Positions 44,235-53,209 of a stretch of DNA of 64,000 nt are shown here, piece after piece. This DNA comes from Streptomyces sp. NBC_00510. Lineage in GTDB: Bacteria; Actinomycetota; Actinomycetes; Streptomycetales; Streptomycetaceae. Numbering within the stretch: position 1 is the first letter of the stretch; each line of letters opens with the position of its first letter. Below the pieces are notes generated by a model. The model had not been told where the DNA came from. It did no database searches and was given only the letters and a program-made list of their open reading frames with translations. The stretch is from positions 8,232,001-8,296,000 of the forward strand of contig CP107851.1 in NCBI GenBank assembly GCA_036013505.1. The letters are read 5' to 3'. Both the position numbers and the translations under genes were made by a program.

Positions 44235-45179
44235 ATGGCCAGCCACCCCGACCTCCGCACCGGCCCGGGAGACGGGTCGGATCCCGGTCCGGGACCCGGC
44301 GCCGGGCGGCACCTCGACGCGCGCTCGGAGCTCAACGAGTTCCTGCGCACCCGCAGGGCCCGGCTGAAGCCGGCCGACGTGGGGCTCGCCGAGTACGGGC
44401 GGCGCCGGGTGCCGGGCCTGCGACGGGAGGAGCTGGCACAGCTCGCCGGGGTGTCCGTGGCCTACTACACGCGCCTGGAGCAGGGCAACGGCCGCAACGT
44501 GTCCGTGGAGGTGCTGGGCGCGATCTCACGGGCGCTCAGGCTCTCCGAGGCGGAGCACGCCCACCTGCTGCACCTGGCGAAGCCGAAGCGGCGGAAGCGG
44601 CGGCCCGCGCCCGAGCGCCGGCAGGTGCGGCCGGAGCTCCAGGAGCTGCTGTCGGCTCTGGAGGGCGTCCCCGCGTACGTGTGGGGCCGCCGCACCGATG
44701 TGCTGGCGTGGAACCGCACGGCGTCCGCGCTCTTCGGCGACTGGGCGGAGCGTGCCGCTGAGGACCGGAACTGGGCCAGGATCACCTTCCTCGACCCGGC
44801 GGCCAGGCGGCTCTTCGCCGACTGGGAGTCCAAGGCCGCCGACGTGGTGGGCCAGCTGCGGATGGACGCGGGCCGGCACGTGGACGACCCGGTACTGGCG
44901 GCGCTGGTCGGGGAGCTCTCCATGAGGAGTGCGGACTTCCGGTCGCTGTGGGCGGCCCACGACGTCAGGCGGAAGTCGCACGGCGGGATGCGGCTGCTGC
45001 ACCCGCTGGCGGGCGCGCTCACCCTCCGCTACGAGACCCTCGCGCTCCCCGGCGACGAGGAGCAGTCACTGTCGACTTACCACGCCGAGCCGGGTTCGGC
45101 GTCGGAGGAGGCGCTGCGTCTGCTGGCGAGCTGGGGCGCGGACGCCTCCCGGGACTGGTCGGCGGCCGCGCGGGGTTGA
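44235..45179 (+). CDS. XRE-family regulator with MmyB-like ligand-binding domain
   Basis: A 314-residue protein. The HTH (about 62-92) reads LRREELAQLAGVSVAYYTRLEQG, the common signature of this Streptomyces XRE group, and the C-terminal half (about 130-300) has RTDVLAWNRTASALFGDW and the LLHPLAGALTLRYETLALPGDE segment, characteristic of MmyB-like domains thought to bind fatty acids or similar ligands. It is divergent from an MFS exporter, so an exporter-regulator pair is likely. ATG 44235 was chosen to fit the family; a longer upstream frame exists. Confidence 0.9.
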   Translation: MASHPDLRTGPGDGSDPGPGPGAGRHLDARSELNEFLRTRRARLKPADVGLAEYGRRRVPGLRREELAQLAGVSVAYYTRLEQGNGRNVSVEVLGAISRALRLSEAEHAHLLHLAKPKRRKRRPAPERRQVRPELQELLSALEGVPAYVWGRRTDVLAWNRTASALFGDWAERAAEDRNWARITFLDPAARRLFADWESKAADVVGQLRMDAGRHVDDPVLAALVGELSMRSADFRSLWAAHDVRRKSHGGMRLLHPLAGALTLRYETLALPGDEEQSLSTYHAEPGSASEEALRLLASWGADASRDWSAAARG

Positions 45180-45200
45180 TCCCGTCCCCGCGAGCGCTCC

Positions 45201-45872
45201 TTACAAGTGACCTTCCTTGCTTGGGCGTTGGGGTACGGCGAGCGGCAGGCGCGGTGTGGGCCAGGCCGGTTCCCATCGCCATGCCGCCCACGCGGCGGCC
45301 TCGCCGAACGGTCCGGAACGCTCCTCGAGCATCGCCAGCGCTTGTCCGCGGGCCGCGTCGACGGCCCGGTGTTCGGTGTCGGTGACGACGCCGAGCCTGC
45401 GGACGTGGGCGTACTCGTCCTCGTCCTTCCACTCCCAGCTGCTCAGGTCGGGGGCGACGAGCAGGTCCACGATGAGGTCGAAGGTGTCGAACCCGTCGGC
45501 GGTCCGGATCGTGGGGCGCTCGAAGTTCACGTACCAGTTCCGCAGCCCGGCCTCGGTGTAGAAGGCGTTGACGCTGAACCAGGCGGTGGGCGGCTTCCAC
45601 ATCCGCAGCTCGGTCTCCTGCCACCGCCCGGGCGTGAGCTCCCACCGACCCGTGGCGAGGCCGTCGATCGCGTCGGTGCGCACGGTGCGGTCGCCGGTGG
45701 CGCGGGCCCGCGCGTACGCGACGGGCCAGCGGGTCTGGGCGCCGGGAGCACAGGCGGTCACCAGGGCCGTGCCGGTGTCGGCGAGGACACGGAGCGCGTG
45801 CTCGCTCCAGACACGGCCGCTGCGGTGCACGTCGCGGCGCACGGCCGTCCGGCCGGCGCGGTGGGTACTCAT
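45201..45872 (-). CDS. DUF402-domain protein (FomD-like phosphohydrolase family)
   Basis: A 223-residue protein with the DUF402 core: WYVNFERPTIRTADGFDTFDLIVDLLVAPDLSSWEWKDEDEY region (about 112-152), with Asp and Glu residues that hold metal ions in FomD and related nucleoside diphosphate phosphatases. DUF402 proteins hydrolyse phosphate or nucleotide esters. The function here is not known. It is convergent with the XRE gene, 21 bases apart. Confidence 0.82.
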   Translation of the reverse strand: MSTHRAGRTAVRRDVHRSGRVWSEHALRVLADTGTALVTACAPGAQTRWPVAYARARATGDRTVRTDAIDGLATGRWELTPGRWQETELRMWKPPTAWFSVNAFYTEAGLRNWYVNFERPTIRTADGFDTFDLIVDLLVAPDLSSWEWKDEDEYAHVRRLGVVTDTEHRAVDAARGQALAMLEERSGPFGEAAAWAAWRWEPAWPTPRLPLAVPQRPSKEGHL

Positions 45873-46067
45873 CGCCTTCTCCCTCGATTCGTCCGCCGGG
45901 GGGACAGTGTGTGCCCGGCGCCGTGTGCGCACGTCGCACGTGGCCAGGCCTCCGTTCGAGTGGCCGCCCCGCGGCCGTCCGACGCGGCACGCGGCCCGGG
46001 GCCCGAAGCTCGGCTTCACTCGGTGGTGCCCCCCGCCTCCGGACCAGGATCGAACGGTGTGCCCCTG

Positions 46068-47009
46068 ATGACGACCGGTACCAGCGTACGCAGCCGCAGG
46101 GCGACGGCCCCGCTGGAAGGGCGCGTGGCCGTCGTCACCGGCGCGGCCCGGGGAGTCGGTGAGGCGCTCGCCCGGCACCTGTCGTCAGCCGGCATGCGGG
46201 TCGCGCTGCTGGGCCGTGAGGAGGCGACCCTGCGTCAGGCGGCGGCTTCCCTGTCCCATCCGAACATCTTCGTCGAGGCGGACGTCACCGACCGCCCGGC
46301 ACTCGAAGACGCGGCCCGGCGGGTGGACGAGGAACTCGGCCCCGCCAGCGTGGTGGTGGCCAACGCGGGCATCGCCGCCGGCGGACCGTTCGCCCACACC
46401 GAAGCCGAACTCTGGCAGCGGGTCATCGACGTCAACCTGGTGGGGGCCGCGAACACGGCCAGGGCCTTCCTGCCCCAGCTCACGCGGACCCGCGGATACT
46501 TCCTGCAGATCGCCTCGACCGCCGCCTTCTCCGCCGCCCCGCTGATGAGCGCCTACTGTGCCTCCAAGGCCGGTGCCGAGTCCTTCGCGCAGGCCCTGCG
46601 CGGTGAGGTCGAGCCCGACGGCGTCACCGTCGGCATCGCCTACCTCCACTGGACCGGCACCGACATGATCGTCGACCTGGACGACCACCCCGTACTGCGC
46701 GCCCTGCGGAAGAACCAGCCGTCGTTCGCCCGCCGCGTCCACTCGCCCGCCCAGGTCGCCGACTGGCTCGCCACGGGCATCGCACGGCGCGCGCACCATG
46801 TGTACGCGCCACCGTGGCTGCGCTGGTGCCAGCCGCTGCGGCCGCTGTTCCCGCCGGTGGTCTCGTGGATGGCCCGGCGCGAGCTGCGTGCCCGTTCAGG
46901 TGCGGAGCTGGGTTCCGCCACCGCCGTCATGGGGGCCGGTGGCCGCGCCGACTGGGACGCCTTCACGTCGCCCGTCGAGCCGCAGCGGCCGGAGCACCCG
47001 CCGCGGTGA
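46068..47009 (+). CDS. Short-chain dehydrogenase/reductase
   Basis: A 313-residue SDR with the TGAARGVG cofactor site at about residue 26, ANAG, the catalytic serine in IASTAAFS and YCASKAG. A C-terminal extension of about 60 residues contains an aromatic/basic helix (WLRWCQPLRPLFPPVVSWM), which could be a membrane-associated amphipathic segment and suggests a lipid-like substrate. Substrate unknown. It is divergent from the DUF402 gene. Confidence 0.88.
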   Translation: MTTGTSVRSRRATAPLEGRVAVVTGAARGVGEALARHLSSAGMRVALLGREEATLRQAAASLSHPNIFVEADVTDRPALEDAARRVDEELGPASVVVANAGIAAGGPFAHTEAELWQRVIDVNLVGAANTARAFLPQLTRTRGYFLQIASTAAFSAAPLMSAYCASKAGAESFAQALRGEVEPDGVTVGIAYLHWTGTDMIVDLDDHPVLRALRKNQPSFARRVHSPAQVADWLATGIARRAHHVYAPPWLRWCQPLRPLFPPVVSWMARRELRARSGAELGSATAVMGAGGRADWDAFTSPVEPQRPEHPPR

Positions 47010-47028
47010 GGGCATCCGTTCCACCCGC

Positions 47029-47778
47029 CTACCGCGGAGGGCGTCGTCCCGTGAGCCCCTGCCACCGGTCCCGGGCGGCCTCGAGGCCCGCGAGGGCATC
47101 GGCGAGTGCCGGGTCGCGGCTCTGGCGGGCGGTCAGCATGCCCAGCCACCTGCGGGCGTCCTGAGCGGGGCCGGTATCGGCGCGCGCGGCCTTGAGGGCG
47201 TCCTCCGCCTTCTTGACGGACGTGGCGAGCTCCGTGCGGAACCCGCTCTCCTTGGCGACCGCGTTCTCGACGCGGACGCTGAAGCGGCGCACGCCGTCCT
47301 CGCCGTGCTCCCCGGGCGGGTAGGACTCCAGATGCACCTCGTCCGGCCGCCTGAGGTAGAGGTGATGGCCCGTCGGGCTGTGTTCGAACCGCACCTGCAG
47401 GCCGTCCAGCTGCAGGACCTTCGTCTCCCGCCCGGATATGACCATCACGTGCGCGTGCAGGGACACTTTCCCGAGCGCCGCGACGAAGGCGCCCTTGCCG
47501 GGCCGGCGCAGCCGCGCGAGGTGCCGCTCGGCGTCGCCGATGCGACGCCGAGCGGCACGATCGGCCCGTGCCACCTGCGCCTGCGCCCTTGCCAGTTCGC
47601 GCCGCGCCCCGCGCCGCAGCTTGCGGACGGTCCGCCGGGCGCGGTCCAGGGCGTCCCTGTCGGCTTCATGACGGCCGGAGAGCGCGAATCTCCAGCCGCC
47701 GGGGTATCGGCGGAGCCGCCGCCCCGCTCCAGCGAGCACGAGGATCACGACGGTCAAGGTCATCCCCACTATGCCCAC
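47029..47778 (-). CDS. Hypothetical membrane-anchored coiled-coil protein
   Basis: A 249-residue protein with one N-terminal hydrophobic segment (about residues 3-18), a highly basic coiled-coil stretch of Ala/Arg/Asp repeats (about 40-95), and a globular C-terminal part with beta-rich features (KVSLHAHVMVISGRETKVLQLDG). I recognise no family with confidence. It is convergent with the SDR gene. Confidence 0.65.
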   Translation of the reverse strand: MGIVGMTLTVVILVLAGAGRRLRRYPGGWRFALSGRHEADRDALDRARRTVRKLRRGARRELARAQAQVARADRAARRRIGDAERHLARLRRPGKGAFVAALGKVSLHAHVMVISGRETKVLQLDGLQVRFEHSPTGHHLYLRRPDEVHLESYPPGEHGEDGVRRFSVRVENAVAKESGFRTELATSVKKAEDALKAARADTGPAQDARRWLGMLTARQSRDPALADALAGLEAARDRWQGLTGRRPPR

Positions 47779-48040
47779 GCGCCCACCTCACCCAGTGACA
47801 GCCGCCGCCGCACTCATGCGCACGGGGTGGAGGAACCAGTCGAAGGTGTCGAATCTGATGCATATCGGAAGATATGCCCAGCAATGTCACGGCGAATGCG
47901 CGCGCGACGGCGGCATTTCCGGACGTGTCCGGCACCTCGGGTCCTGCGGGCTGACGCCGCATCGGGTCGGTCCGTGGGTGTCGTCCGGGAGGCGGTGCGA
48001 TCGGGTCGCCCGGGCGCGCCCGCGGGCCGGGCAGTGCCTG

Positions 48041-49153
48041 TCAGGCGGCGTGATGGGCCAGTTCGGCGTGCGGGTCGGCCACCCCCGGCACGGGTGCGGG
48101 GTCCGCGTGGACCAGGGCGGCGGTCAGGCGGGGGACCGCGTGCAGCAGCGCGTGCTCGGCCGCGACAGCCGTGTGGTGGGCCTGACGCACGGTGAGGTTC
48201 CCGTCGACGACCACGGCGACCTCGGCGCGCAGCCGGTGCCCGATCCAGCGCAGGCGCAGCTCGCCCACCCCCCGGACCCCCGGCACCTCGCGCAGGGCGC
48301 GTTCGGCGTCGTCCACGAGCGCCGGGTCGACGGCGTCCATGACGCGGCGGAAGACCTCGCGCGCGGCGTCGCGGAGCACCAGCAGGATGGCCGCCGTGAT
48401 GGCCAGGCCCACGATCGGGTCCGCCAGCCGCCAGCCCATCGCCGCGCCCGCGGCGCCGAGCAGCACGGCCAGCGAGGTGAAGCCGTCGGTGCGGGCGTGG
48501 AGGCCGTCGGCGACGAGCGCGGCCGAGCCGATCTTGCGCCCGACGCGGATGCGGTAGCGGGCCACCCATTCGTTGCCGATGAAGCCGAGCACCGCCGCGA
48601 CGGCCACGGCGGGCAGATAGGCGACGTCCCGCGGGTGCAGGAGGCGGTCGACGGCGGTCCAGGCGGCGAAGCCGGCGGACGCGGTGATGGTGAGGACGAT
48701 GACGATCCCGGCGAGGTCCTCGGCCCGGCCGTAGCCGTAGGTGAAGCGCCGCGTGGCGGCCCGCCGCCCGAGGACGAACGCGACGCCGAGCGGGAGGGCG
48801 GTGAGGGCGTCGGCCGCGTTGTGCACGGTGTCGCCCAGGAGGGCCACCGAGCCGGACAGGACGACGACCACGGCCTGGGCGATCGCGGTGACGCCGAGGA
48901 CCGCGAGCGAGATCCACAGGGCCCGCATGCCTTCGGCGGAGGACTCCAGGGCCCCGTCCACCTTGTCGGCGGACTCGTGCGAGTGCGGGTGCAGGAGGTG
49001 TCCCAGCCGGTGGCGCAGGCGTGCCCGGCTCCGGGTGCCGTGACCTTCGGAGCGGCCGTGGCCGTGGCCGTGGCCGTACGTGTGCCCGTGGTCGTGCCCG
49101 TGTTCCTGCCCGTGGCCGTGGTCGTGCTGGGTGTGCGTGTGCCGGCCGTTCAT
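48041..49153 (-). CDS. Cation diffusion facilitator (CDF) metal exporter
   Basis: A 370-residue transporter. A His-rich cytosolic tail (about 17 His in residues 5-38) precedes about six membrane helices; GSVALLGDTVHNAADALTALPLG carries the metal-site Asp/His cluster and a second Asp cluster lies in ALVADGLHARTDGFTS. The C-terminal cytosolic domain resembles the ferredoxin-like CDF domain. It would export Zn2+, Co2+, Ni2+ or Cd2+ in exchange for protons. A divergent ArsR regulator lies 61 bases away and probably controls it. Confidence 0.92.
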   Translation of the reverse strand: MNGRHTHTQHDHGHGQEHGHDHGHTYGHGHGHGRSEGHGTRSRARLRHRLGHLLHPHSHESADKVDGALESSAEGMRALWISLAVLGVTAIAQAVVVVLSGSVALLGDTVHNAADALTALPLGVAFVLGRRAATRRFTYGYGRAEDLAGIVIVLTITASAGFAAWTAVDRLLHPRDVAYLPAVAVAAVLGFIGNEWVARYRIRVGRKIGSAALVADGLHARTDGFTSLAVLLGAAGAAMGWRLADPIVGLAITAAILLVLRDAAREVFRRVMDAVDPALVDDAERALREVPGVRGVGELRLRWIGHRLRAEVAVVVDGNLTVRQAHHTAVAAEHALLHAVPRLTAALVHADPAPVPGVADPHAELAHHAA

Positions 49154-49178
49154 GGGACCGCCTCCGGGGAGTCGTGGG

Positions 49179-49208
49179 TGGACACGGGCTGAGCCTTCCC
49201 CCCATTAT
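49179..49208 (+). promoter_or_regulatory. Candidate promoter of the arsR-type gene (leaderless)
   Basis: TGGACA at 49179-49184 and CATTAT at 49203-49208 are 18 bases apart and resemble -35/-10 boxes. The -10 ends 6 bases before the ATG at 49215, so the transcript would start at or near the first codon. The adjoining TATGTGCATATG, nearly palindromic, overlaps the -10 and start codon and may be the operator. Confidence 0.5.
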
Positions 49209-49214
49209 GTGCAT

Positions 49215-49574
49215 ATGAACGCACGCACGCACCTGTCACCTGCGCATGGTGCGCACCCGCGAGCGCCGGGCACCGAGCACTACGTCCGCGGGGCCGAGCT
49301 CCTGAGCCTCCTCGCGGACCGCACCCGCCTCGCCCTGCTGCACTCGCTGACCGCGGGCGAGGCCGACGTCTCCACGCTGACCGCGCGAGTCGGCGCCGCC
49401 CGTCCCGCCGTCAGCCAGCACCTGGCCAAACTCCGGATCGCGGGCCTGGTCTCCTCCCGAAAGGAGGGCCGCCGGGTGATCTACGCGCTCTCCGACGGCC
49501 ATCTGCGCAGGCTCGTCGACGAGGTGCTCAACCTCGCGGATCACCATCTGAGCGGCAAACCGCCGCACGCCTGA
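49215..49574 (+). CDS. ArsR/SmtB-family metalloregulator
   Basis: A 119-residue winged-helix protein. The HTH is around EADVSTLTARVGAARPAVSQHLAKLRIAGLVSSR, and the wing GRRVIYAL. A final helix contains DEVLNLADHHL with Asp/His residues in the usual alpha-5 metal site. It should bind Zn, Co or Ni and leave the DNA, derepressing the divergent CDF exporter. The ATG lies so close to the -10 that leaderless translation is probable. Confidence 0.9.
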   Translation: MNARTHLSPAHGAHPRAPGTEHYVRGAELLSLLADRTRLALLHSLTAGEADVSTLTARVGAARPAVSQHLAKLRIAGLVSSRKEGRRVIYALSDGHLRRLVDEVLNLADHHLSGKPPHA

Positions 49575-49603
49575 GCGCGTTCCGGGATGTTTCATGGCGT
49601 AAT

Positions 49604-49987
49604 GTGCGGCCTGTGCGAGGCCGCCACCGCGGAACGTGCCCGACGTTCCTCGTTGCGCTGCTGGCCGCATTCTGCTTCACCGTGGCCGGCTCGCCCGCGC
49701 ACGCCCACAGCTGCCCGCACGCGCACGTTCATCTGAAGAACGCGGAGGAGCGACCGCACCCCGTCACTCCCCACCACCCCGGTGAGGACTGCTCCCCGGG
49801 CTCCGCCGAGCTCCCGGGGTCCCGCACCGGACCACGCGAGCACGGGACCGGCCCCGCGCAGACCGGCGCCGCCGAAGCGGCGCCCGGACAGGTGCCCGCC
49901 TCGCGCAACACACCGGGAAGCGACCCGGCCCCAGACGCCCGCATAGCGACTGCGGAGCCGTCCGTCCTCTGCCTCTGGCGCATCTAG
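49604..49987 (+). CDS. Putative secreted His-rich small protein
   Basis: A 127-residue frame with a hydrophobic leader (about residues 13-30) ending in AHAH, followed by a His/Cys-rich stretch (SCPHAHVHLKN) and then a low-complexity Pro/Gly region with three further Cys. Codon use is GC3-rich and consistent with coding. GTG 49613 is another possible start. It follows the ArsR gene by 29 bases and precedes the cysteine-synthase-like gene. Metal binding outside the cell is possible but unproven. Confidence 0.55.
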   Translation: MRPVRGRHRGTCPTFLVALLAAFCFTVAGSPAHAHSCPHAHVHLKNAEERPHPVTPHHPGEDCSPGSAELPGSRTGPREHGTGPAQTGAAEAAPGQVPASRNTPGSDPAPDARIATAEPSVLCLWRI

Positions 49988-50092
49988 AAGACGCCCCCGG
50001 ACCGGTTGACGGTCCCTCACCCCCGCCCGTGTGCGCACCGGCGGTGGGTGAGCCGTGCACGGCACTCTTCCCGATTCCAGAAAGCGGACACC

Positions 50093-51193
50093 ATGAACGA
50101 GCCCACCACCGGCCGCGACCTCGCCTCCGCGGTCGGCGACACGCCCCTGCTGTGGATCTCCCACCCCCTCACCTCTCCCGGACGCGGCTTCTGGGCGAAG
50201 CTGGAAGGCGCCAACCCCGGAGCCATCGAGGACCGCTCCGCCCTCCACATGGTCGGCTGCGCACGCGAGCGCGGCGATCTCCTTCCCGGCGCGACCGTCG
50301 TGGCGTCCACCAGCGGCGCCTTCGGCCTCGGACTGGTGCTCGCCGGACGGGTCTTCGGCCACCCGGTCACACTCGTGACCGATCCGGACCTGGAGCCGGA
50401 CATGAAGCGCCTGCTGCGCTCACGCGGTGCCCGCCTCGACATCGTCCGCGACGCCCACCCCTACGAGGGCTGGCAGGAGGCCTGCCGCCGGCGCGTGACC
50501 GAACTCCTGGCGGCAGAACCCGGGGCGTGGTGCGCCGACCCGTACGACAACCCCGACAACGCCGACGCCTACACGCCCCTGGCGGCGGAACTGATCGAGC
50601 GACTGGGCCGGGTCGACGTCCTGGTCACCAGCGTCGGCACCGGCGGCCACTCGGCGGGCATCAGCCGCCCGCTGCGCGCCGTCAACCCGGACCTGCACGT
50701 GATCGGGGTGGACACCGTCGGCTCGATCACCTTCGGCCGGCCCGTCAGGCCCCGTCTCGTCCGGGGCCTGGGCAGCAGCATCCACTCGCGCAACGTGGCG
50801 TACGAGCAGTTCACCGAGGTGCACTGGGTCGCCGCGGCCGAGGCCGTGCACACCTGCCGTGCCCTGGCCCGCTCCCACTACGCGTCGGGCGGCTGGAGCG
50901 TCGGTGCCGTCGCCCTCGTCGCCGGATGGGCGGCCCGCACCTACTCCGCCGAGGCACGCATCGTGGCCGTCTTCCCCGACGGGCCGCACCGCTACCTCTC
51001 CACGATCTACGACGACGACTACTGCCGGGACCGCGGGCTGCTCGGCACCGCCCCCGCCACGGAGCCCACGGAGATCGCCTCACCCACCGACGGTGAGGCG
51101 GCGGGCTGGACCCGCTGCCGCACGGTGACGAACCCGGTGGCGTCGCTCATCGCCCCGCCGGCGCACCCCGTGGAGGCGCCCGAGTCCGTGTGA
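50093..51193 (+). CDS. Cysteine-synthase-fold (PLP fold type II) protein lacking the catalytic lysine
   Basis: A 366-residue protein aligned with the O-acetylserine sulfhydrylase/cystathionine beta-synthase family. The N-terminal NPGAIEDRSA occupies the place of the NPxxSxKDR motif, where K forms the Schiff base with pyridoxal phosphate; here it is E46. TSGAFG stands in for TSGNTG, another substrate/cofactor contact. The phosphate loop GTGGHSAG is kept. Normal PLP catalysis is therefore unlikely; it may be a pseudoenzyme or regulatory/binding protein. ATG 50093 has GCGGA upstream. It ends at a strong hairpin. Confidence 0.85.
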   Translation: MNEPTTGRDLASAVGDTPLLWISHPLTSPGRGFWAKLEGANPGAIEDRSALHMVGCARERGDLLPGATVVASTSGAFGLGLVLAGRVFGHPVTLVTDPDLEPDMKRLLRSRGARLDIVRDAHPYEGWQEACRRRVTELLAAEPGAWCADPYDNPDNADAYTPLAAELIERLGRVDVLVTSVGTGGHSAGISRPLRAVNPDLHVIGVDTVGSITFGRPVRPRLVRGLGSSIHSRNVAYEQFTEVHWVAAAEAVHTCRALARSHYASGGWSVGAVALVAGWAARTYSAEARIVAVFPDGPHRYLSTIYDDDYCRDRGLLGTAPATEPTEIASPTDGEAAGWTRCRTVTNPVASLIAPPAHPVEAPESV

Positions 51194-51212
51194 GACGGGG
51201 CCGCCGCAGGGG

Positions 51213-51253
51213 CGGCCGTGTTCGCCGTGCCGCCGGCACGGCGAACACGGCCG
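51213..51253. terminator. Strong hairpin after the cysteine-synthase-like gene
   Basis: Nineteen-base perfect arms (CGGCCGTGTTCGCCGTGCC and its complement) around GCC, 20 bases after the stop codon. The longest stem seen in the window. Confidence 0.9.
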
Positions 51254-51393
51254 TCGCACGGCGATGACAATCGGTTGCCGCCCTGTGACAGGAGCCCGCA
51301 ACTGGGCGAGCGCGAGGTGACGTCTTCCGGGGCCGAGACACGAAGGCCGGAGTGCCCCCCCGGCCCGCCGCGCCACCATCGGAGGACCCAACA

Positions 51394-51873
51394 GTGATGC
51401 GTTCATCTCTGGCAATCGTCGGCCTGGTGCTCCTCGCCGCGACAGCGACCGCCTGCGGCTCGTCGGACACCGGCGCGAAGGCGGCCCCCGCGCAGTCCGG
51501 CCCTGCTTCCGCGGCCACGGGGAAGGGAGCGGCCGCGGACGGAGGTTCGTCGGAGGACGGCAAGAAGGTCGACGCCTGCACCCTGCTCAAGCCCGAGGAG
51601 GTCACCCCGCTCATCGGCGAGAACGACGGCGGGCACCCCGACGCCGGTGTGGGGGAGAGCGTCTGCAACTGGGAGAACCCCGACACCTACCACTCCGTCA
51701 CACTGAGCATCGGCTCCGCGAAGACGGCCGGTTCGGAGGACGTCGACAACTCGATGATGACCGCGTTCACCGTCGACGACCGCCTGTGCACCATCCAGGT
51801 CGTCACCCTCAAGCGGGACGCCGACAAGAAGTCCGAGGCCAAGCTCATCGACCTCGTCCGTAGGAGAGTGTGA
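51394..51873 (+). CDS. Lipoprotein with DUF3558-like domain
   Basis: A 159-residue lipoprotein with lipobox cysteine at 21 (ATATAC), an Ala/Gly/Ser linker (about 22-52) and a small domain starting VDACTLLKPEEVTPLIG, the typical DUF3558 opening with Cys-Asn-Trp (SVCNWENP) later. Surface-anchored; function unknown. GTG 51394 has GGAGGA 7 bases upstream; the adjacent ATG 51397 would serve too. Confidence 0.8.
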   Translation: MMRSSLAIVGLVLLAATATACGSSDTGAKAAPAQSGPASAATGKGAAADGGSSEDGKKVDACTLLKPEEVTPLIGENDGGHPDAGVGESVCNWENPDTYHSVTLSIGSAKTAGSEDVDNSMMTAFTVDDRLCTIQVVTLKRDADKKSEAKLIDLVRRRV

Positions 51874-52002
51874 CGGGGCGGCGGCCGCGCGCCTGACGCG
51901 TCGGCACCAATGCCCCCGCGCAACGCCCCCGTGGGTCCTGGAGGCAGCTCCAGGGCCTGGGGGGCGCCGGACGCGGCCGGGTTGCCGCTCGTGCGCCGGA
52001 CA

Positions 52003-52018
52003 CTAGACGAGTAAGTCC
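52003..52018. repeat. Left copy of an inverted repeat bounding the GNAT-transposase stretch
   Basis: CTAGACGAGTAAGTCC, inverted with respect to the copy at 54156-54171; with GAC and one variable base before it the match is 19 of 20. It lies between the lipoprotein stop and the GNAT stop. Confidence 0.8.
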
Positions 52019-52104
52019 GAAGCCCGGTCAGGCCCACTGACGAAATACTGCCTCCGAGGTGACGGAATGCCGATTCCGTTGACAGGTAACGCGAGCGCGG
52101 CTGG

Positions 52105-53052
52105 TCATGCGGCCCCCGGAGCCTCCAGGACCATACGGATCTCCGTCACCTCGTAGCCGGCGCGGTCGAAGGCCGCGGCCATCGGGACATTCGTCGTATC
52201 CGTCGTCGCGGTGATCCGCTCGGCGCCTTCGGTTGCATGGAAACGGGTGATTTTGGCGAGGATCTCGTTGATCAGCCCCTGACCGCGCTGCTCGGGTACG
52301 ACTCCGAGATAGCCCACGTTGCGGTTGTACGGGGTCGCTGACGGGACGGCCAGACCGGCGAGCGTGCCATCGGGCAGCTCCGCGAGCCTCCACCAGGAGC
52401 GCTCGCCCGGGCAGTCGAGGTAGAACCGCATGTCCTCCTCGGCCAACTGTCTGGTGTCCTTGGTGCGCAGCTCGTCAAGGGTGGCTTGGTCGAGGCTGCC
52501 TGCCGACACCCGGATGAAGGCATCCAGGAACTCCTGGTCGCTTCCCTCGCGGAACACCAGCCGACCGCCGGCTTCGGGCAGTCCTGCCGCGGGAGTCCAT
52601 TCGTAACGTAGGCGCTGAATTTCCCGGCTCAACCCTGTGCGCAAGCCCACTTCACGACGCCAGGCGACCGCCTCGGTGAGTTCCGGGCGGGTGCTCCAGT
52701 TCGCTGGGAGAGAGAGGTTGTACAGCGGGCGCGTGCCGAAGGCGGCATGCCCGGCGTCGAGGAGCCTGGTGGCGACGGCGACCGGATCGGCGACTGTGGA
52801 GCGGACCTGGAGACAGTCGAGGGCTATAGGCCGCTCGCTGTCGGCGCGGCCCCACCACAGCGCGCGGGCGAGGACTTGCCCGTCCTCGTCCTCGGCAAGC
52901 CAGATCCACTCCGGGCGGAACCGGTTGGCGTCGAGCTCTCCGCTGAACCTCTCGGCGGTCAGGGCGGCAACCGGGCCGTCGGCGGGGTACGCGGCGGCAC
53001 GGTCAAGGGTGGTGGGGTCAGCGGTGGCGGGAAGGAATCGCATCCGGCCCAT
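52105..53052 (-). CDS. GNAT-family N-acetyltransferase
   Basis: A 315-residue protein with two GNAT-like halves. The C-terminal half carries the acetyl-CoA motif VGYLGVVPEQRGQGLINEIL and the ending TDTTNVPMAAAFDRAGYEVTE. It should transfer an acetyl group from acetyl-CoA to an unknown amine. ATG 53043 is a possible alternative start. It stands alone between the lipoprotein and the transposase and lies inside the stretch bounded by the inverted repeats at 52003 and 54156. Confidence 0.85.
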   Translation of the reverse strand: MGRMRFLPATADPTTLDRAAAYPADGPVAALTAERFSGELDANRFRPEWIWLAEDEDGQVLARALWWGRADSERPIALDCLQVRSTVADPVAVATRLLDAGHAAFGTRPLYNLSLPANWSTRPELTEAVAWRREVGLRTGLSREIQRLRYEWTPAAGLPEAGGRLVFREGSDQEFLDAFIRVSAGSLDQATLDELRTKDTRQLAEEDMRFYLDCPGERSWWRLAELPDGTLAGLAVPSATPYNRNVGYLGVVPEQRGQGLINEILAKITRFHATEGAERITATTDTTNVPMAAAFDRAGYEVTEIRMVLEAPGAA

Positions 53053-53209
53053 GATCACGGCTGGGCGGGACCGGGTCAAAGCATTTGCCGCTTCCCTCCG
53101 CGCTCGGTTCTTTGCCACAGTTCACCGGGAACATTCACGCAGGGACAAGGGAACGCCACACCACCCGAGCCGTGTTTCCGCAGCTCAACGGATTCCGTCG
53201 GTGGCCCGG

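Noticed and set aside
49020..49130. GGCCGT-type hexamer repeats as a possible operator
   Set aside because: They encode the His/Gly-rich tail of the CDF transporter on the opposite strand.
47814..49232. A 472-codon frame on the same strand as the CDF gene
   Set aside because: His-rich CDF motifs are in the other frame; this one is Arg/Pro-rich shadow.
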